Positions 8,933-18,038 are shown, numbered from the stretch's first letter. The stretch is DNA of 64,000 nt from CAXTTV01 sp964247295 (GCA_964247295.1 CAXTTV010000003.1:5446-69445); one strand, 5' to 3'. Numbers and translations: made by a program. The notes: a model not told the origin generated them from the sequence alone.

Positions 8933-9772
8933 ATGCGCTATCAATCAATCTTCCGACCGGACCTGTTTGAAAACCAGACGATTATTATCACCGGAGGCGG
9001 TAGTGGGATTGGCCGGGCTGCCGCTCATGAACTGGCCTCGCTGGGTGCCCATGTTGTGCTGGCAGCGCGTAAAGAGGAGCGACTTCAAAAGGTGCAGCAA
9101 GAGATCCAGAGCGCTGAAGGACAGGCCAGCTATTATCTCTGTGATGTCCGCAAAGAAGATCAGGTTGCGAACCTTTTTGAGCAGGTCTTGAAAGAGCGTG
9201 GGGCCGTCCATGCCCTCTTCAACAATGGCGGAGGGCAGTATCTCAGCCCCGCCGACCAGATTCAGTTGAAGGGCTGGAACGCCGTGATTGAGACCAATCT
9301 CACCGGTACTTTCCTGATGTGTCGGCAGGCTTATCGCAGCTATATGGGAGAGCATGGGGGTGCCATCGTCACTATGCTGATGGAGAACTGGCGCGGCTAT
9401 CCAGGGATGCTGCACTCTGGCGCAGCGCGGGCCGGCATTGAAAACATGGTCAAGACCCTGGCCGTGGAGTGGGCCAGCGTCGGTATTCGCATCAACGGAG
9501 TTGCTCCTGGTACCATCAACTCCAGTGGACTCCAGACCTACGGTGAGGCCGCGCAACCTCTGATCCAGCGCAGCCGTCAGGATGTTCCTATGAAAAGACT
9601 TGGAAGCGAGAGCGAGATCGCCGCTGCTGTAACCTTCCTGCTCTCGCCTGCCGCCAGCTACATCAGCGGAGAGGTAATCAAGGCGGATGGAGCCAGCTCG
9701 CTCTGGCGCAAACCATGGGAGATAGAAGATCACAGCAACGCCCCCACCTATAATGGTTTTATAGAATCGTAG
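8933..9772 (+). CDS. Short-chain dehydrogenase/reductase, 2,4-dienoyl-CoA reductase/AtuG-like, atypical active site
   Basis: A 279-residue Rossmann protein with TGGGSGIG cofactor motif and FNNGGGQ (NNAG-like). The normal Tyr-x3-Lys is absent: the corresponding segment is HSGAARAGIENM, with Ser and Arg at those positions. Dienoyl-CoA reductases also lack the usual motif there. The following KTLAVEWASVGIRINGVAPG agrees with that group. It may reduce an unsaturated acyl-CoA made by the operon; its substrate is not known. ATG 8933 is preferred over GTG 8930 because AAGGAG is 8 nt upstream. It is the last gene of the carboxylase operon. Confidence 0.82.
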   Translation: MRYQSIFRPDLFENQTIIITGGGSGIGRAAAHELASLGAHVVLAARKEERLQKVQQEIQSAEGQASYYLCDVRKEDQVANLFEQVLKERGAVHALFNNGGGQYLSPADQIQLKGWNAVIETNLTGTFLMCRQAYRSYMGEHGGAIVTMLMENWRGYPGMLHSGAARAGIENMVKTLAVEWASVGIRINGVAPGTINSSGLQTYGEAAQPLIQRSRQDVPMKRLGSESEIAAAVTFLLSPAASYISGEVIKADGASSLWRKPWEIEDHSNAPTYNGFIES

Positions 9773-9819
9773 GTCAGTCGCAAACGACTCTGCTAGGAAA
9801 AGAAGAAGGTGTTCCTGTG

Positions 9820-9912
9820 CAGGGAGCGACCCGATCTACGGGCGATGGCGAGGTGGGAGAATATCGTTCCTTTTTTTCCGGCGGGGTCGCAAACGCCAGC
9901 CCTACGAGACCT
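9820..9912 (+). repeat. Dispersed intergenic repeat, copy 1
   Basis: The segment around 9829-9868 (ccgatcta, then tggcgaggtgggag, atat and ttcct) also occurs, inverted, at about 44185-44235. It lies in the gap between the SDR and methyltransferase genes and has no coding function that I can see. Confidence 0.55.
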
Positions 9913-9945
9913 GTCCATAACTGAAAAGATAAAATGAGGTACCTT

Positions 9946-10749
9946 ATGCCCTATGCGGTAGGAGATTACTACGAGCGTATTGAAGATTACGACCTTGCCT
10001 ACCAGGCGCAGTCGGAGCAAGATCTGCCATTTTGGCGCAGTCTGGTAGAGCGGTACGCGCCCGAAAGAATTCTAGAGCTGGCTTGTGGCAGCGGACGGAT
10101 CGGTCTGGATCTGCTGCGCCTGCCCCTGAACTTCAAAATGGAAGGGCTGGATCTCTCAGAAGGGATGCTTAAAGCTTATCAGCGCAAGCTTAAACAAGAG
10201 TCAGCAGAAACTCAGCAGCGCGTCACTCTGCATCAGGAAGATATGACAGCTTTTGATCTGCCAAACAAAGGCCATTTTGATCTTATTTTCCTGCCTTTTA
10301 ACTCGATTGCCCATCTACACGAAATCGAAGAACAGATGGGCGCTTTCAAAAACGCCTATGAGCATCTGCGATCCGGTGGGCGCTTTGTCGTCGATATTCA
10401 ATTGCCTGACCTGGATTATCTTAGCGATGCTCTGAACCGCCCCTCGCACGTCTACCTGGAAGATGAGATCGAGGACCCGGATGGTGAATTTACCATGCTC
10501 AACTATAGCATCCGTAAATACGAGTCGATTGAGCAACATCAGCGCATGACCTGGATTCATGAGCGCTTCTCTCAAACAAGCGGTGAGAACGAGCGCTATC
10601 TAACCCGGCTGGATATGCATATGTTTTTCCCACGCGAACTGCAACTGCTCTTTCTTGCCAGCAGCTTCAAGATTGAGAATATTTACGGCGGCTATAACTT
10701 TGAGCCCTATGGGAATGGTACTCGCCAGCTTGTAATTGGTCATAAATAA
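9946..10749 (+). CDS. Class I SAM-dependent methyltransferase
   Basis: A 267-residue Rossmann-like methyltransferase. Motif I is ILELACGSGRIGLDLL, motif II contains MEGLDLSEGML, and the post-I acidic segment is HQEDMTAFDL with FDLIFLPFNSIAHL following. The target cannot be inferred. ATG 9946 has GAGGT 6 nt upstream; ATG 9934, in the same frame, has only weak ribosome-binding sequence. It stands apart from the carboxylase operon by about 170 bp of repeat-containing DNA. Confidence 0.85.
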   Translation: MPYAVGDYYERIEDYDLAYQAQSEQDLPFWRSLVERYAPERILELACGSGRIGLDLLRLPLNFKMEGLDLSEGMLKAYQRKLKQESAETQQRVTLHQEDMTAFDLPNKGHFDLIFLPFNSIAHLHEIEEQMGAFKNAYEHLRSGGRFVVDIQLPDLDYLSDALNRPSHVYLEDEIEDPDGEFTMLNYSIRKYESIEQHQRMTWIHERFSQTSGENERYLTRLDMHMFFPRELQLLFLASSFKIENIYGGYNFEPYGNGTRQLVIGHK

Positions 10750-10827
10750 TCTTGATCGCGCGAGATGGCGTACAATAGTTGGTAGAGATGTCGCACTGAC
10801 GAGCAGGAGAGCAGGAGATTTTTGAAG

Positions 10828-12246
10828 ATGCCATTACCGTTTACTACAATCGCGGAGGCCGCGCAGGCGCTGCGTAATGGTCTGACCTCGCCCGGAGAAC
10901 TGGTTGAGGAGGCCTTTAACCAGATTGAGGCCCGCGATGGCGAGATTAAGGCCTTTGTGACTTTGATGCGCGAACAGGCCCTGGCCGATGTTGAGATGAT
11001 TGAGCGGGAGCAATTTACCGGCTTCTACCGCAGCCCCCTGCATGGGATTCCCGTCGCGATCAAAGATATTATCGCGGTCAAAGATGTACGGACCACTGCT
11101 GGTTCACGCGTGTTAGAGCAGCATATCTCGCGCGAGGACGCGATGGTCGTAGAGCAGTTGCGCAAGGCTGGCGCGATCATCATTGGCAAGACCAATACAC
11201 ACGAGTTTGCCTATGGGACCTTCACCCCTCCGACCCGCAATCCCTGGAACTTGAACCGTGTTCCCGGTGGTTCCAGCGGTGGATCAGCCGCTGCCCTCGC
11301 CGCCGGTATGGCGCTAGGTGCGGTCGGCAGCGATACCGGCGGCTCTATTCGCATTCCCGCCGCCTGCTGCGGTGTTACTGGCCTCAAGCCAACCTATGGG
11401 CGTGTCAGTTGCTATGGAGTCATTCCCCTAAGCTGGTCGCTCGACCATGTTGGGCCGATGGCGAGGACCGCCGAGGATTGCGCGATCCTCTTCGACGCCA
11501 TCGCCGGCTACGATCCCCGAGATCCCAATAGCACCTCTGGGCCACCGAGTCGGACCACTGCCAGCCTGATCAACGGGCCCGATGGGCGGCGAGATCAGAT
11601 GTCGCTGCAAGGCCTGACCCTCGGTGTACCTTCAAATGAGGCTGTCATTCCATTGGACCCCGAGGTTCGCGCCGCCTGGGCCGCCTCTCTGCTTGTAATG
11701 AAAGAAGAGGGGGCTCAGGTTAAGGAGGTAGAGATCCCAACGGCCTCCCTTGAGCTTTACCGCACAATTCAACGGCCTGAAGCTACCCTCTCGCATCGCG
11801 ATAAAGGCTGGTTGGAGCATCCTTCGCTCTACCAGGAAAGTACCCTTGAACATCTTATGAACGGCTTCCAGGTCAGCGCCGTCGACTATCTAGAGGCGCA
11901 ACAGCGGCGGAGAGTCTTCGCCAGTGGAATGCGGAATGTCCTGCAAAATCAGGGGATCGACGCCCTGGTCCTACCAACTATTCCCATTCCGGCAATCCCA
12001 GTAGAGCAGGCCGGTCACCTTATCGAAATCGACGGGATCAGCGAAGAGTCCGCGCCAGCGATGCTTCGGCTCACCATGCCCTTCAATCTCTCGGGGTTGC
12101 CAACCATCTCTTTCCCTTGTGGCTTCAGCAAAGACAATCTGCCGATCGGACTTCAGATAGCGGGGCGACCCTTTGAAGAGTCCACTGTGCTGAGGATCGC
12201 CCATGCCTATCAACAATTAACCGACTGGCATACACGCCAGCCTTAA
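10828..12246 (+). CDS. Amidase-signature family hydrolase
   Basis: 472 residues. The Ser-Ser-Lys triad region is complete: PVAIKDI supplies Lys, GGSSGGSAAALAAG the first Ser, and GSDTGGSIRIPA the nucleophilic Ser. Segments TYGRVSCYGVIPLSWSLDHVGPMAR and DAIAGYDPRDP look like stand-alone amidases rather than true GatA, and no gatB or gatC is nearby. The substrate is unknown. The start ATG 10828 follows AGGAG by 10 nt; an in-frame TTG six bases earlier is less likely. A TACAAT at 10771-10776 may be its -10. Confidence 0.88.
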   Translation: MPLPFTTIAEAAQALRNGLTSPGELVEEAFNQIEARDGEIKAFVTLMREQALADVEMIEREQFTGFYRSPLHGIPVAIKDIIAVKDVRTTAGSRVLEQHISREDAMVVEQLRKAGAIIIGKTNTHEFAYGTFTPPTRNPWNLNRVPGGSSGGSAAALAAGMALGAVGSDTGGSIRIPAACCGVTGLKPTYGRVSCYGVIPLSWSLDHVGPMARTAEDCAILFDAIAGYDPRDPNSTSGPPSRTTASLINGPDGRRDQMSLQGLTLGVPSNEAVIPLDPEVRAAWAASLLVMKEEGAQVKEVEIPTASLELYRTIQRPEATLSHRDKGWLEHPSLYQESTLEHLMNGFQVSAVDYLEAQQRRRVFASGMRNVLQNQGIDALVLPTIPIPAIPVEQAGHLIEIDGISEESAPAMLRLTMPFNLSGLPTISFPCGFSKDNLPIGLQIAGRPFEESTVLRIAHAYQQLTDWHTRQP

Positions 12247-12468
12247 TCTCACCAGACCAGGAAGCTTCTTTTCTACCAGAAAGCTCCTTCAAAATACTTT
12301 TTTATGGTACAATAATTCGCAACAGAGCTTTTTGCTGTTTGTGATAGGTGCTGGCCCGATTGTCTTACCTGTCATCCTCTTCGAGGGGCAATTCGTGTAA
12401 ATGGTAATTATGGTTAACTGTTGTATATCAGGTTTCTACATGCCTGGAAAGAAGGGAGTCTTGACCTT

Positions 12469-14409
12469 TTGAGCGGGTTTACGCCTACAAAACGTTGCGT
12501 CTACTGTCATCGACTTTCTCCTGTGAATGCTCCAATCTGTGTAGATTGTGGGCATTCCTTTGCTCAGTCACAGTCCCCGACGCCTTCTGAGGATCGTCTA
12601 CCTGCGGTCATCTCTGCCCTTCCACCGCGCGCCGGACATCATCCCGGTCTGCACCCTGAGGACCAGCCCTTCCAATCTAGTATGATGGAGGCTTTCCATC
12701 CTCATACTTCATCCCAATTGTCAGCATCATCCGCTGTGGATCAGATGCTGGAAGAAAAGATCACTCTCGCTCGGTCTGGAGGACCGGACACCGATGTTGA
12801 GGAATGGCCTGACGTTTCTGAACGTGGGGACCGTGAGGTTCAAGCGAACCTTCCTGTCCCGCTACTCTTATCAAAAGCGGCAAGCCTCTCGTCTCCTACG
12901 GATCGGACCCAGGCGATCCCGCGTGAAATCGTGTCCGCCTCGCATGCCCAACGATCTTCTCATCGAATGCTGTTCTTTGCTCTGGTGCTTTTCTGTCTGG
13001 CCTTGCTTTTCATTGGTAGTCTGGCTTCCTACATGTTTTTACATCATCAGAACGATCAGGCCAGCGCCGTCCCTCATCTGAGTATCTCATCTGATCAATT
13101 ACCTGTGCGTTCGCGTTTAATCCTGCATGGATGGAACTTTACCCCACAGGCTCCGATCAGTCTGATGCACGATGCCAGTGCATCACTCACTACAGAAGAG
13201 GGCCAGCCCCTGGCTGTTCAGGCCGACTCAAATGGTATCTTTGATGTCTCAGTGATCATACCCGATAGCTGGGCTCCTGGTACTCACCATATCTATGCGA
13301 ACGATCTACGCCGTCAGATAGGCGCACAGGTGGTGCTCTCCGTTATTGCCGCCTCGACAACGCCAGCCGACAAAACACAATCTACCCCTGCATCTGCCAA
13401 AAAAAACGCCAGCGGCCTGACCTTCTCTTCTACCGCGCTCTCCTTTAGAGCCAGCCAGGGGCAGAATCCCGATGAGCAGGTTGTGACGGTTCAGAACGTA
13501 ACTGATCAAGAGATTGCCTGGAGTAGTAGCGCGCATACCGAGAATGCTGTCTCATGGCTGAGCGTCTCGCCTGAGAGCGGTCGTCTGGCTGTCGGCGCGC
13601 GTAAAGATCTCACCATTCATGTGCAATCTCAACAGTTGCAGATAAATAATTATCGGGGAAGTCTGGAGATTAAGGATACCAACGCCACTGAGAAGATTAA
13701 AGTGCGGCTTACTGTCGCGGATACCAGTACGCTGGTGGTCCCCAATGCGCTAACGCTTACCGCAACAACTGGTGAGGACAACACAAGCGGACAAAGTCTG
13801 CTTCTAAAAAATAGTGGAGCTGTCCCCCTGGATTGGAGTGTGAGCAGCAGCGAGGATTGGCTGAAGCTCTCGCCCGATAGTGGGCACCTGGAAGGAGCTA
13901 GCAGCGCTAGCGCTGAAGTTGAAATTAATGCAACAAATCTGAAGCCCGCTGCCTACCGGGGCACCCTGACCTTCTCCTATAATGGTACAACCAGAGTCAC
14001 TCAGATCTATCTTACGGTCGGTACACAAGCCACACCGGGGCTGAGCGTTACTCCTACCAGCCTCTCAGTATCAGTGCCTCAGGGAAGTTCGCCGGCCCAG
14101 CAGACGATAACATTGAACAATCCAGGCAATACCGCCTTGAATTGGAGCAGCGATGTAAGCTATCCTGGCGGTGGCTCACCCTTTGTAACGCTCTCGGAAA
14201 ATAGTGGAAGTTTGGCGGCGGATGGATCTGTTCCGGTTCGCATCTCATTAGCGCTTGCCCAAGCCAAACCTGGTGTTTATACCGCTCGGATCACCTTCTC
14301 GGATCGCGATGGTAAAGCTTCGTCCCAGTCGGTAAGCATTACCGTCACTGTTACCGGTAGCAAAGCGGGCTCCGCTCAACCTGCTCCCACGGCCTCTGCC
14401 CAACCGTAA
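12469..14409 (+). CDS. Zinc-ribbon, single-pass membrane protein with three BACON-like Ig repeats
   Basis: About 646 residues. The N terminus has a zinc ribbon CVYC...CVDCGH (CxxC-x10-CxxC), then a disordered linker, then a transmembrane helix (MLFFALVLFCLALLFIGSLA). Outside follow a beta-rich domain and three repeats of about 95 residues with the signature WLSVSPESGRL / WLKLSPDSGHL, as in BACON-like domains. The tail is Ala/Pro/Ser-rich. The likely role is a cell-surface protein with a cytoplasmic zinc ribbon; function unknown. TTG 12469 is chosen because GAAGGGAG is 10 nt upstream and the zinc ribbon then sits near the N terminus as in its paralogues. TTG 12421 is the alternative. Confidence 0.75.
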   Translation: MSGFTPTKRCVYCHRLSPVNAPICVDCGHSFAQSQSPTPSEDRLPAVISALPPRAGHHPGLHPEDQPFQSSMMEAFHPHTSSQLSASSAVDQMLEEKITLARSGGPDTDVEEWPDVSERGDREVQANLPVPLLLSKAASLSSPTDRTQAIPREIVSASHAQRSSHRMLFFALVLFCLALLFIGSLASYMFLHHQNDQASAVPHLSISSDQLPVRSRLILHGWNFTPQAPISLMHDASASLTTEEGQPLAVQADSNGIFDVSVIIPDSWAPGTHHIYANDLRRQIGAQVVLSVIAASTTPADKTQSTPASAKKNASGLTFSSTALSFRASQGQNPDEQVVTVQNVTDQEIAWSSSAHTENAVSWLSVSPESGRLAVGARKDLTIHVQSQQLQINNYRGSLEIKDTNATEKIKVRLTVADTSTLVVPNALTLTATTGEDNTSGQSLLLKNSGAVPLDWSVSSSEDWLKLSPDSGHLEGASSASAEVEINATNLKPAAYRGTLTFSYNGTTRVTQIYLTVGTQATPGLSVTPTSLSVSVPQGSSPAQQTITLNNPGNTALNWSSDVSYPGGGSPFVTLSENSGSLAADGSVPVRISLALAQAKPGVYTARITFSDRDGKASSQSVSITVTVTGSKAGSAQPAPTASAQP

Positions 14410-14648
14410 AGAACCAGGGTTTTCTCTCCATTTTTTCACCTAAATGCGCTACAATTACAATAGTTGTAAGGTCATTGCTTGCGGCTCTGATGGGAAATAG
14501 GGAAAATGTTCATGTTCAGAGATCGGCGGTCGAATGGGGTAGATCGGGCGATGGCAAGGGAGGACAACACCCTTCCTTTCTTTTCCCAACAGAGTTGCGA
14601 AGCCGTTTCCCTACCGGGCCTGGGTACACTTTACGATTTGAGGTATCG
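14410..14648. other. Intergenic DNA with diverged repeat copy
   Basis: Contains a segment near 14538-14585 (gatcgggcgatggcaaggga, then ttcctttc) resembling the dispersed repeat at 9829. No convincing gene. Confidence 0.4.
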
Positions 14649-14678
14649 TTGACGCTCTTTAGTGGCTTATGCTACACT
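14649..14678 (+). promoter_or_regulatory. Sigma-70-type promoter for the ferredoxin-like gene
   Basis: TTGACG at 14649-14654, 18-nt spacer, TACACT at 14673-14678 with an extended TG. The predicted start of transcription is about 65 nt before the gene at 14752, whose RBS is GGAGGA. Confidence 0.7.
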
Positions 14679-14751
14679 TTAGGCCGTTAAGCTCAGATAG
14701 CGTCTTGGCTATTTTCAATTTTCAACTTTTATATATCTGGAGGATAGAGTC

Positions 14752-15060
14752 GTGCCAACCATTAATTTTGTACGTGAAAATGTGTCTGTGGAAGTGCCTG
14801 CCGGCAATCATGTGCGCTATCCAGCACTTGAAAACGATGTACTGGTCCATTGTGGTATGTGGAAGTTCGCCAATTGTCATGGGAACGGCCTTTGTGGTAC
14901 AGATCGCGTCGCCGTCTCTCCCACAACCAACACCAGCGAGATGACCTTCATGGAGAAGTTCTGGCTGCGTAACGACCTCAAAAAAAATCCCGCAATGCGC
15001 CTGGCCTGTCAGGTTGAAGTCTATGGTGATGTCTCCGTAGACACGCAATGCGGGAAATAA
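14752..15060 (+). CDS. 2Fe-2S ferredoxin-like protein with one canonical Cys ligand replaced by Asp
   Basis: 102 residues with the ferredoxin beta-grasp pattern: PTINFVRENVSVEVPAG at the start, the cluster loop NCHGNGLCGTDRV, and the last ligand in RLACQVEVYGDVSV. The expected C-x5-C-x2-C has Cys42, Cys48 and Asp51, and the fourth ligand is Cys86. Extra cysteines at 34 and 100 could substitute. If the cluster is kept it would be an electron carrier with an altered potential; it may instead have lost the cluster. It has its own promoter and stands alone, with a convergent neighbour 8 bp away. Confidence 0.8.
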   Translation: MPTINFVRENVSVEVPAGNHVRYPALENDVLVHCGMWKFANCHGNGLCGTDRVAVSPTTNTSEMTFMEKFWLRNDLKKNPAMRLACQVEVYGDVSVDTQCGK

Positions 15061-15068
15061 ACGGTCAA

Positions 15069-16241
15069 TCAGTTGCGAACGGCAAAGAAGAGGCGTTCGG
15101 CAAGCTGATCATTCCAGTAGATCTCGACTTTCCCATTTAACGGCTGAGGGAAGGTAGCATAATTGGCTCCATTATAGGTACCATCATTTGCCACCTCCTT
15201 CGGCGGTGTAATGTAGTACAACTGGTCGTTTGTGTACCACTTAATGATCACATTGCCTTTCCCTTTGGGAGCACGAACCGTGTAGGCCACAAATACTTTA
15301 TCCCCAGGCTTGAAGTTCTGGCCTGGAATGGCTACCGTGTTGGCTGTAGTGATCGAGCTGGCGGTTGAAGCAGAATTAATAATATCTTTGGCTGGTCCGG
15401 TCTCCACTTTGGTCGGAGGATCGGTGACGGTCACGCCTTGCGCTGGAATCGTATTGGCTGGACGCGTCGTTCCTAACATCTTTCCTACAAAATCTAGTTT
15501 TCCTGTAGCCTTTGCGTAGTAGCCGCCTCCACCACATAACAGGAGCGTCATAATGACTACACTTAGAAATCCGCTGATGGCCCGGTAACGGGGAATGATG
15601 GGACGAGGTTTTGTATACATCGGTGGTACGTAGATCGGGCCATTTTCCTCATCTGGCAGGGCCGGTAGCATCGAGCCATTAAAGCCATTGTTAATCTGAA
15701 TATCCTGGTCTTGAGGCATGACCATAAGCTGTTGCCCATTGGGATCTCCTTGATAAGGGACTGGTAACATTGCGCCCCCCTGTACCGGTGCCTCATTCTG
15801 ATTTCCTGGCATCTGACCCCAGGCTGCATTGTCATTTAACGGAGCCTGCGCGAAACTATTTTGAATGTTCGCGCTCGAACCACCAGCCCAGCCATTTTGA
15901 GGATTACCACCGGCCTGTCCAGAACCATTCTGAAAGTTCATGGTTGGATCGTCCACCCACGAATGCTGGATCGGAAAATCCGTCTGCCCCTGTCCCTGCC
16001 CGTTGGTTCCATGCCCACCATCCCAGTATTTTGCCTGACCGGGAAAAGGAACCTGATTGTTGGAGAAGGCAGCGGCATTCTGATTTCCTGCTCCTCCCCA
16101 AGATGGAGCTGAGGCTCCCCATTGAGGGACTGAGGGAGAGCCATTAAAATCGGGCCTCCTTACAAGCGGTGAAGGAGCACCACAGTTTTGACAGGGAGCC
16201 TCATTCTCTAAGCGAGGCGCATTACAATATGTACAAAGCAT
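15069..16241 (-). CDS. Zinc-ribbon membrane protein with Asn/Gln/Gly-rich linker
   Basis: 390 residues. Zinc ribbon CTYC...CQNCG at the very N terminus, then ~190 residues of low-complexity sequence rich in Asn, Gln, Gly and Pro, then a transmembrane helix (ISGFLSVVIMTLLLCGGGGY), then a ~140-residue C-terminal domain of beta-strand character ending KVEIYWNDQLAERLFFAVRN. The layout parallels the two BACON proteins in this window but the outer domain differs. Function unknown. GGTGGAA precedes the ATG. Confidence 0.78.
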   Translation of the reverse strand: MLCTYCNAPRLENEAPCQNCGAPSPLVRRPDFNGSPSVPQWGASAPSWGGAGNQNAAAFSNNQVPFPGQAKYWDGGHGTNGQGQGQTDFPIQHSWVDDPTMNFQNGSGQAGGNPQNGWAGGSSANIQNSFAQAPLNDNAAWGQMPGNQNEAPVQGGAMLPVPYQGDPNGQQLMVMPQDQDIQINNGFNGSMLPALPDEENGPIYVPPMYTKPRPIIPRYRAISGFLSVVIMTLLLCGGGGYYAKATGKLDFVGKMLGTTRPANTIPAQGVTVTDPPTKVETGPAKDIINSASTASSITTANTVAIPGQNFKPGDKVFVAYTVRAPKGKGNVIIKWYTNDQLYYITPPKEVANDGTYNGANYATFPQPLNGKVEIYWNDQLAERLFFAVRN

Positions 16242-16671
16242 AAATGTTATTCCACCTTTTTGCCGCGACCTTGCGCATCAACCAACTGTATTTACTATCC
16301 TTCAAAGTAACATTGGATTCTTTAAAGGGTCAAGTTATCCCTTTGTCTGTAGTGCAAAAGGGCTATGCTCTTTTTGTATAAGCGTATATCAACGTGTGTC
16401 TTTTATCTCCTGCTCAAATGAGCAAGGAAGATGGGAGAGGAGGCGGGGCGCAGCCCCAGGCCCCAGTCAGGGGACGGCTGTCCCCTGCCCCCCTGCTGAT
16501 GTCCGATCTGTTGCTCAAATGAGCAAGGAAGATGGGAGAGGAGGCGGGGCGCAATCCCAGTGCACTCTGAGTTTGGCTTGAAGAGGCAGGCGATCTCATG
16601 CTACCATTGAAATAGAACGAACGGATGCCTATAACTTTTCATAGTTATCAACAATTGGGCAGGAAAAAGCT
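16242..16671. other. Repeat-bearing intergenic region
   Basis: 430 bp between divergent genes. It holds the 42-bp direct repeats and a GC-rich hairpin described separately. No supported gene. Confidence 0.6.
16411..16553 (+). repeat. 42-bp direct repeat pair around a GC-rich hairpin
   Basis: Two identical 42-bp copies start at 16411 and 16512 (tgctcaaatgagcaaggaag and onward). Between them is a perfect 8-bp stem CAGGGGAC / GTCCCCTG at 16468-16487 and a GCCCCAGGCCCC tract. A comparable GC-rich hairpin block occurs near 35600. Confidence 0.85.
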
Positions 16672-16887
16672 ATGGATGAGACGCAGGAACAATGGTATAA
16701 CCGTCAGGCAATCGAGCATCTAGCTCAACATATTCCGTTTGAATGTGATCGAGACGCCAGGGCTGAGCAGATAGAGATGCTCCACGATCTGGTTCTTAAA
16801 TATGGTCGCCAGATGGACCCCGATCTCTTCGGTTTTGAGGCAAAGACGGAGCTAATTCAGCAGGGGCTTTGGAGCCGCATTGGTTGA
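16672..16887 (+). CDS. Small hypothetical protein (71 aa)
   Basis: A 71-residue acidic, probably helical protein (DETQEQWYNRQAIEHLAQH at the start, LFGFEAKTELIQQGLW near the end). CAGGA lies about 8 nt before the ATG. No known domain recognised. It precedes proline dehydrogenase but is separated by 160 bp with a separate candidate -10 (TATACT 16974-16979). Confidence 0.55.
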   Translation: MDETQEQWYNRQAIEHLAQHIPFECDRDARAEQIEMLHDLVLKYGRQMDPDLFGFEAKTELIQQGLWSRIG

Positions 16888-17046
16888 TCTTATGAGCAAA
16901 GGTGCGGTGGTAGATAAGGTTCGCTTCTCTATAAAATGGTAACTATTTATGCATAGTTCCTGTTTGTGCTATTATACTAGCAAACGGAAAGAACACTCTA
17001 CACAGCCTTGCTTTAACTCTACTATTCCACTTAGAGAGGTTCATCT

Positions 17047-17955
17047 ATGCTCAAGGATACACTGTTGTATCTAGCGCAAAATCGCATCGTTCGCGATTTC
17101 GTCATCAGTAATCGAGCAACCAGGAGAGTTTCGCACCGCTTTGTGGCTGGTGAAACTCTCGACGAGGCGGTTCAGACCTGTCGATTCTTAAATCAGCGTG
17201 GCCTCCATGTCTCTCTCGACCTTCTCGGCGAGAACGTGTCAGATGCACGCGAAGCAGAAGCTGCCGCTCAGAATTATATTACAATTCTCGACTGTATTAA
17301 ACAGATAGGAGTAGATAGTAATATCTCGATTAAGTTGACCGCGCTAGGTCTTGATATATCGGAAGATCTTTGTGAGCAGAATGTGCGTACAATTCTGGAA
17401 ACAGCCAGGCGGTACAATACGTTTGTTCGCATAGATATGGAGGCATCCGCCTACAATCAACGCACTGTGAATATCGCTCTGAAAATGCATCAGGATTTTC
17501 CGCTGGTCGGGACAGTGATACAGTCCGCGCTTTATTCTGCGGAAGAGCATGTAGAACAGTTAATCGCCCAGAATGTTCGGGTTCGTCTGGTTAAGGGTGC
17601 GTATAAAGAGCCTGAGAGCGTCGCCTATCAGCAGAAAGCTGATGTCGATAAAAACTATCTGAAGTTGATGAACCGTTTACTTGCTCAAGGGAATTATCCA
17701 GCGATCGCATCGCATGATCAGAAAATTATTGATGCCGCCTGCGCGTTTGCGCGCGATAATGGGATTAGCAAAGAGAAATTTGAATTTCAGCTTTTGTATG
17801 GTATTCGCAGAGATTTGCAGGACCGGTTGGTCTCACAGGGGTATAATGTGCGCGTTTACGTTCCTTATGGCTCGCAGTGGTATCCCTATCTTATGAGGCG
17901 CATGGCGGAACGCCCGGCGAACTTGATGTTTGTGGTAAATAATCTTACTCGTTAA
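17047..17955 (+). CDS. Proline dehydrogenase (monofunctional)
   Basis: 302 residues, the size of short PRODH enzymes that oxidise L-proline to pyrroline-5-carboxylate with FAD and feed electrons to the membrane quinone pool. TIM-barrel motifs include LLGENV near the N terminus, SIKLTALGLD, RIDMEAS, RVRLVKGAYKEP, and the C-terminal RRMAERPAN substrate-binding motif. The usual partner P5C dehydrogenase is not adjacent; the aldehyde dehydrogenase at 23725 does not look like that enzyme. RBS AGAGG; strong terminator follows. Confidence 0.95.
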   Translation: MLKDTLLYLAQNRIVRDFVISNRATRRVSHRFVAGETLDEAVQTCRFLNQRGLHVSLDLLGENVSDAREAEAAAQNYITILDCIKQIGVDSNISIKLTALGLDISEDLCEQNVRTILETARRYNTFVRIDMEASAYNQRTVNIALKMHQDFPLVGTVIQSALYSAEEHVEQLIAQNVRVRLVKGAYKEPESVAYQQKADVDKNYLKLMNRLLAQGNYPAIASHDQKIIDAACAFARDNGISKEKFEFQLLYGIRRDLQDRLVSQGYNVRVYVPYGSQWYPYLMRRMAERPANLMFVVNNLTR

Positions 17956-17966
17956 GCTATTGGGTC

Positions 17967-17995
17967 AGGTGGTCTCCTGAGAGGCCACCTTTTTT
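17967..17995 (+). terminator. Intrinsic terminator after proline dehydrogenase
   Basis: Stem AGGTGGTCTC / GAGGCCACCT (10 bp with one G-U), loop CTGA, followed by a T run. Confidence 0.88.
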
Positions 17996-18038
17996 ATGGA
18001 AAGATGAGGATCAATGGAAGATCTAGAAAGCCGTTCTT

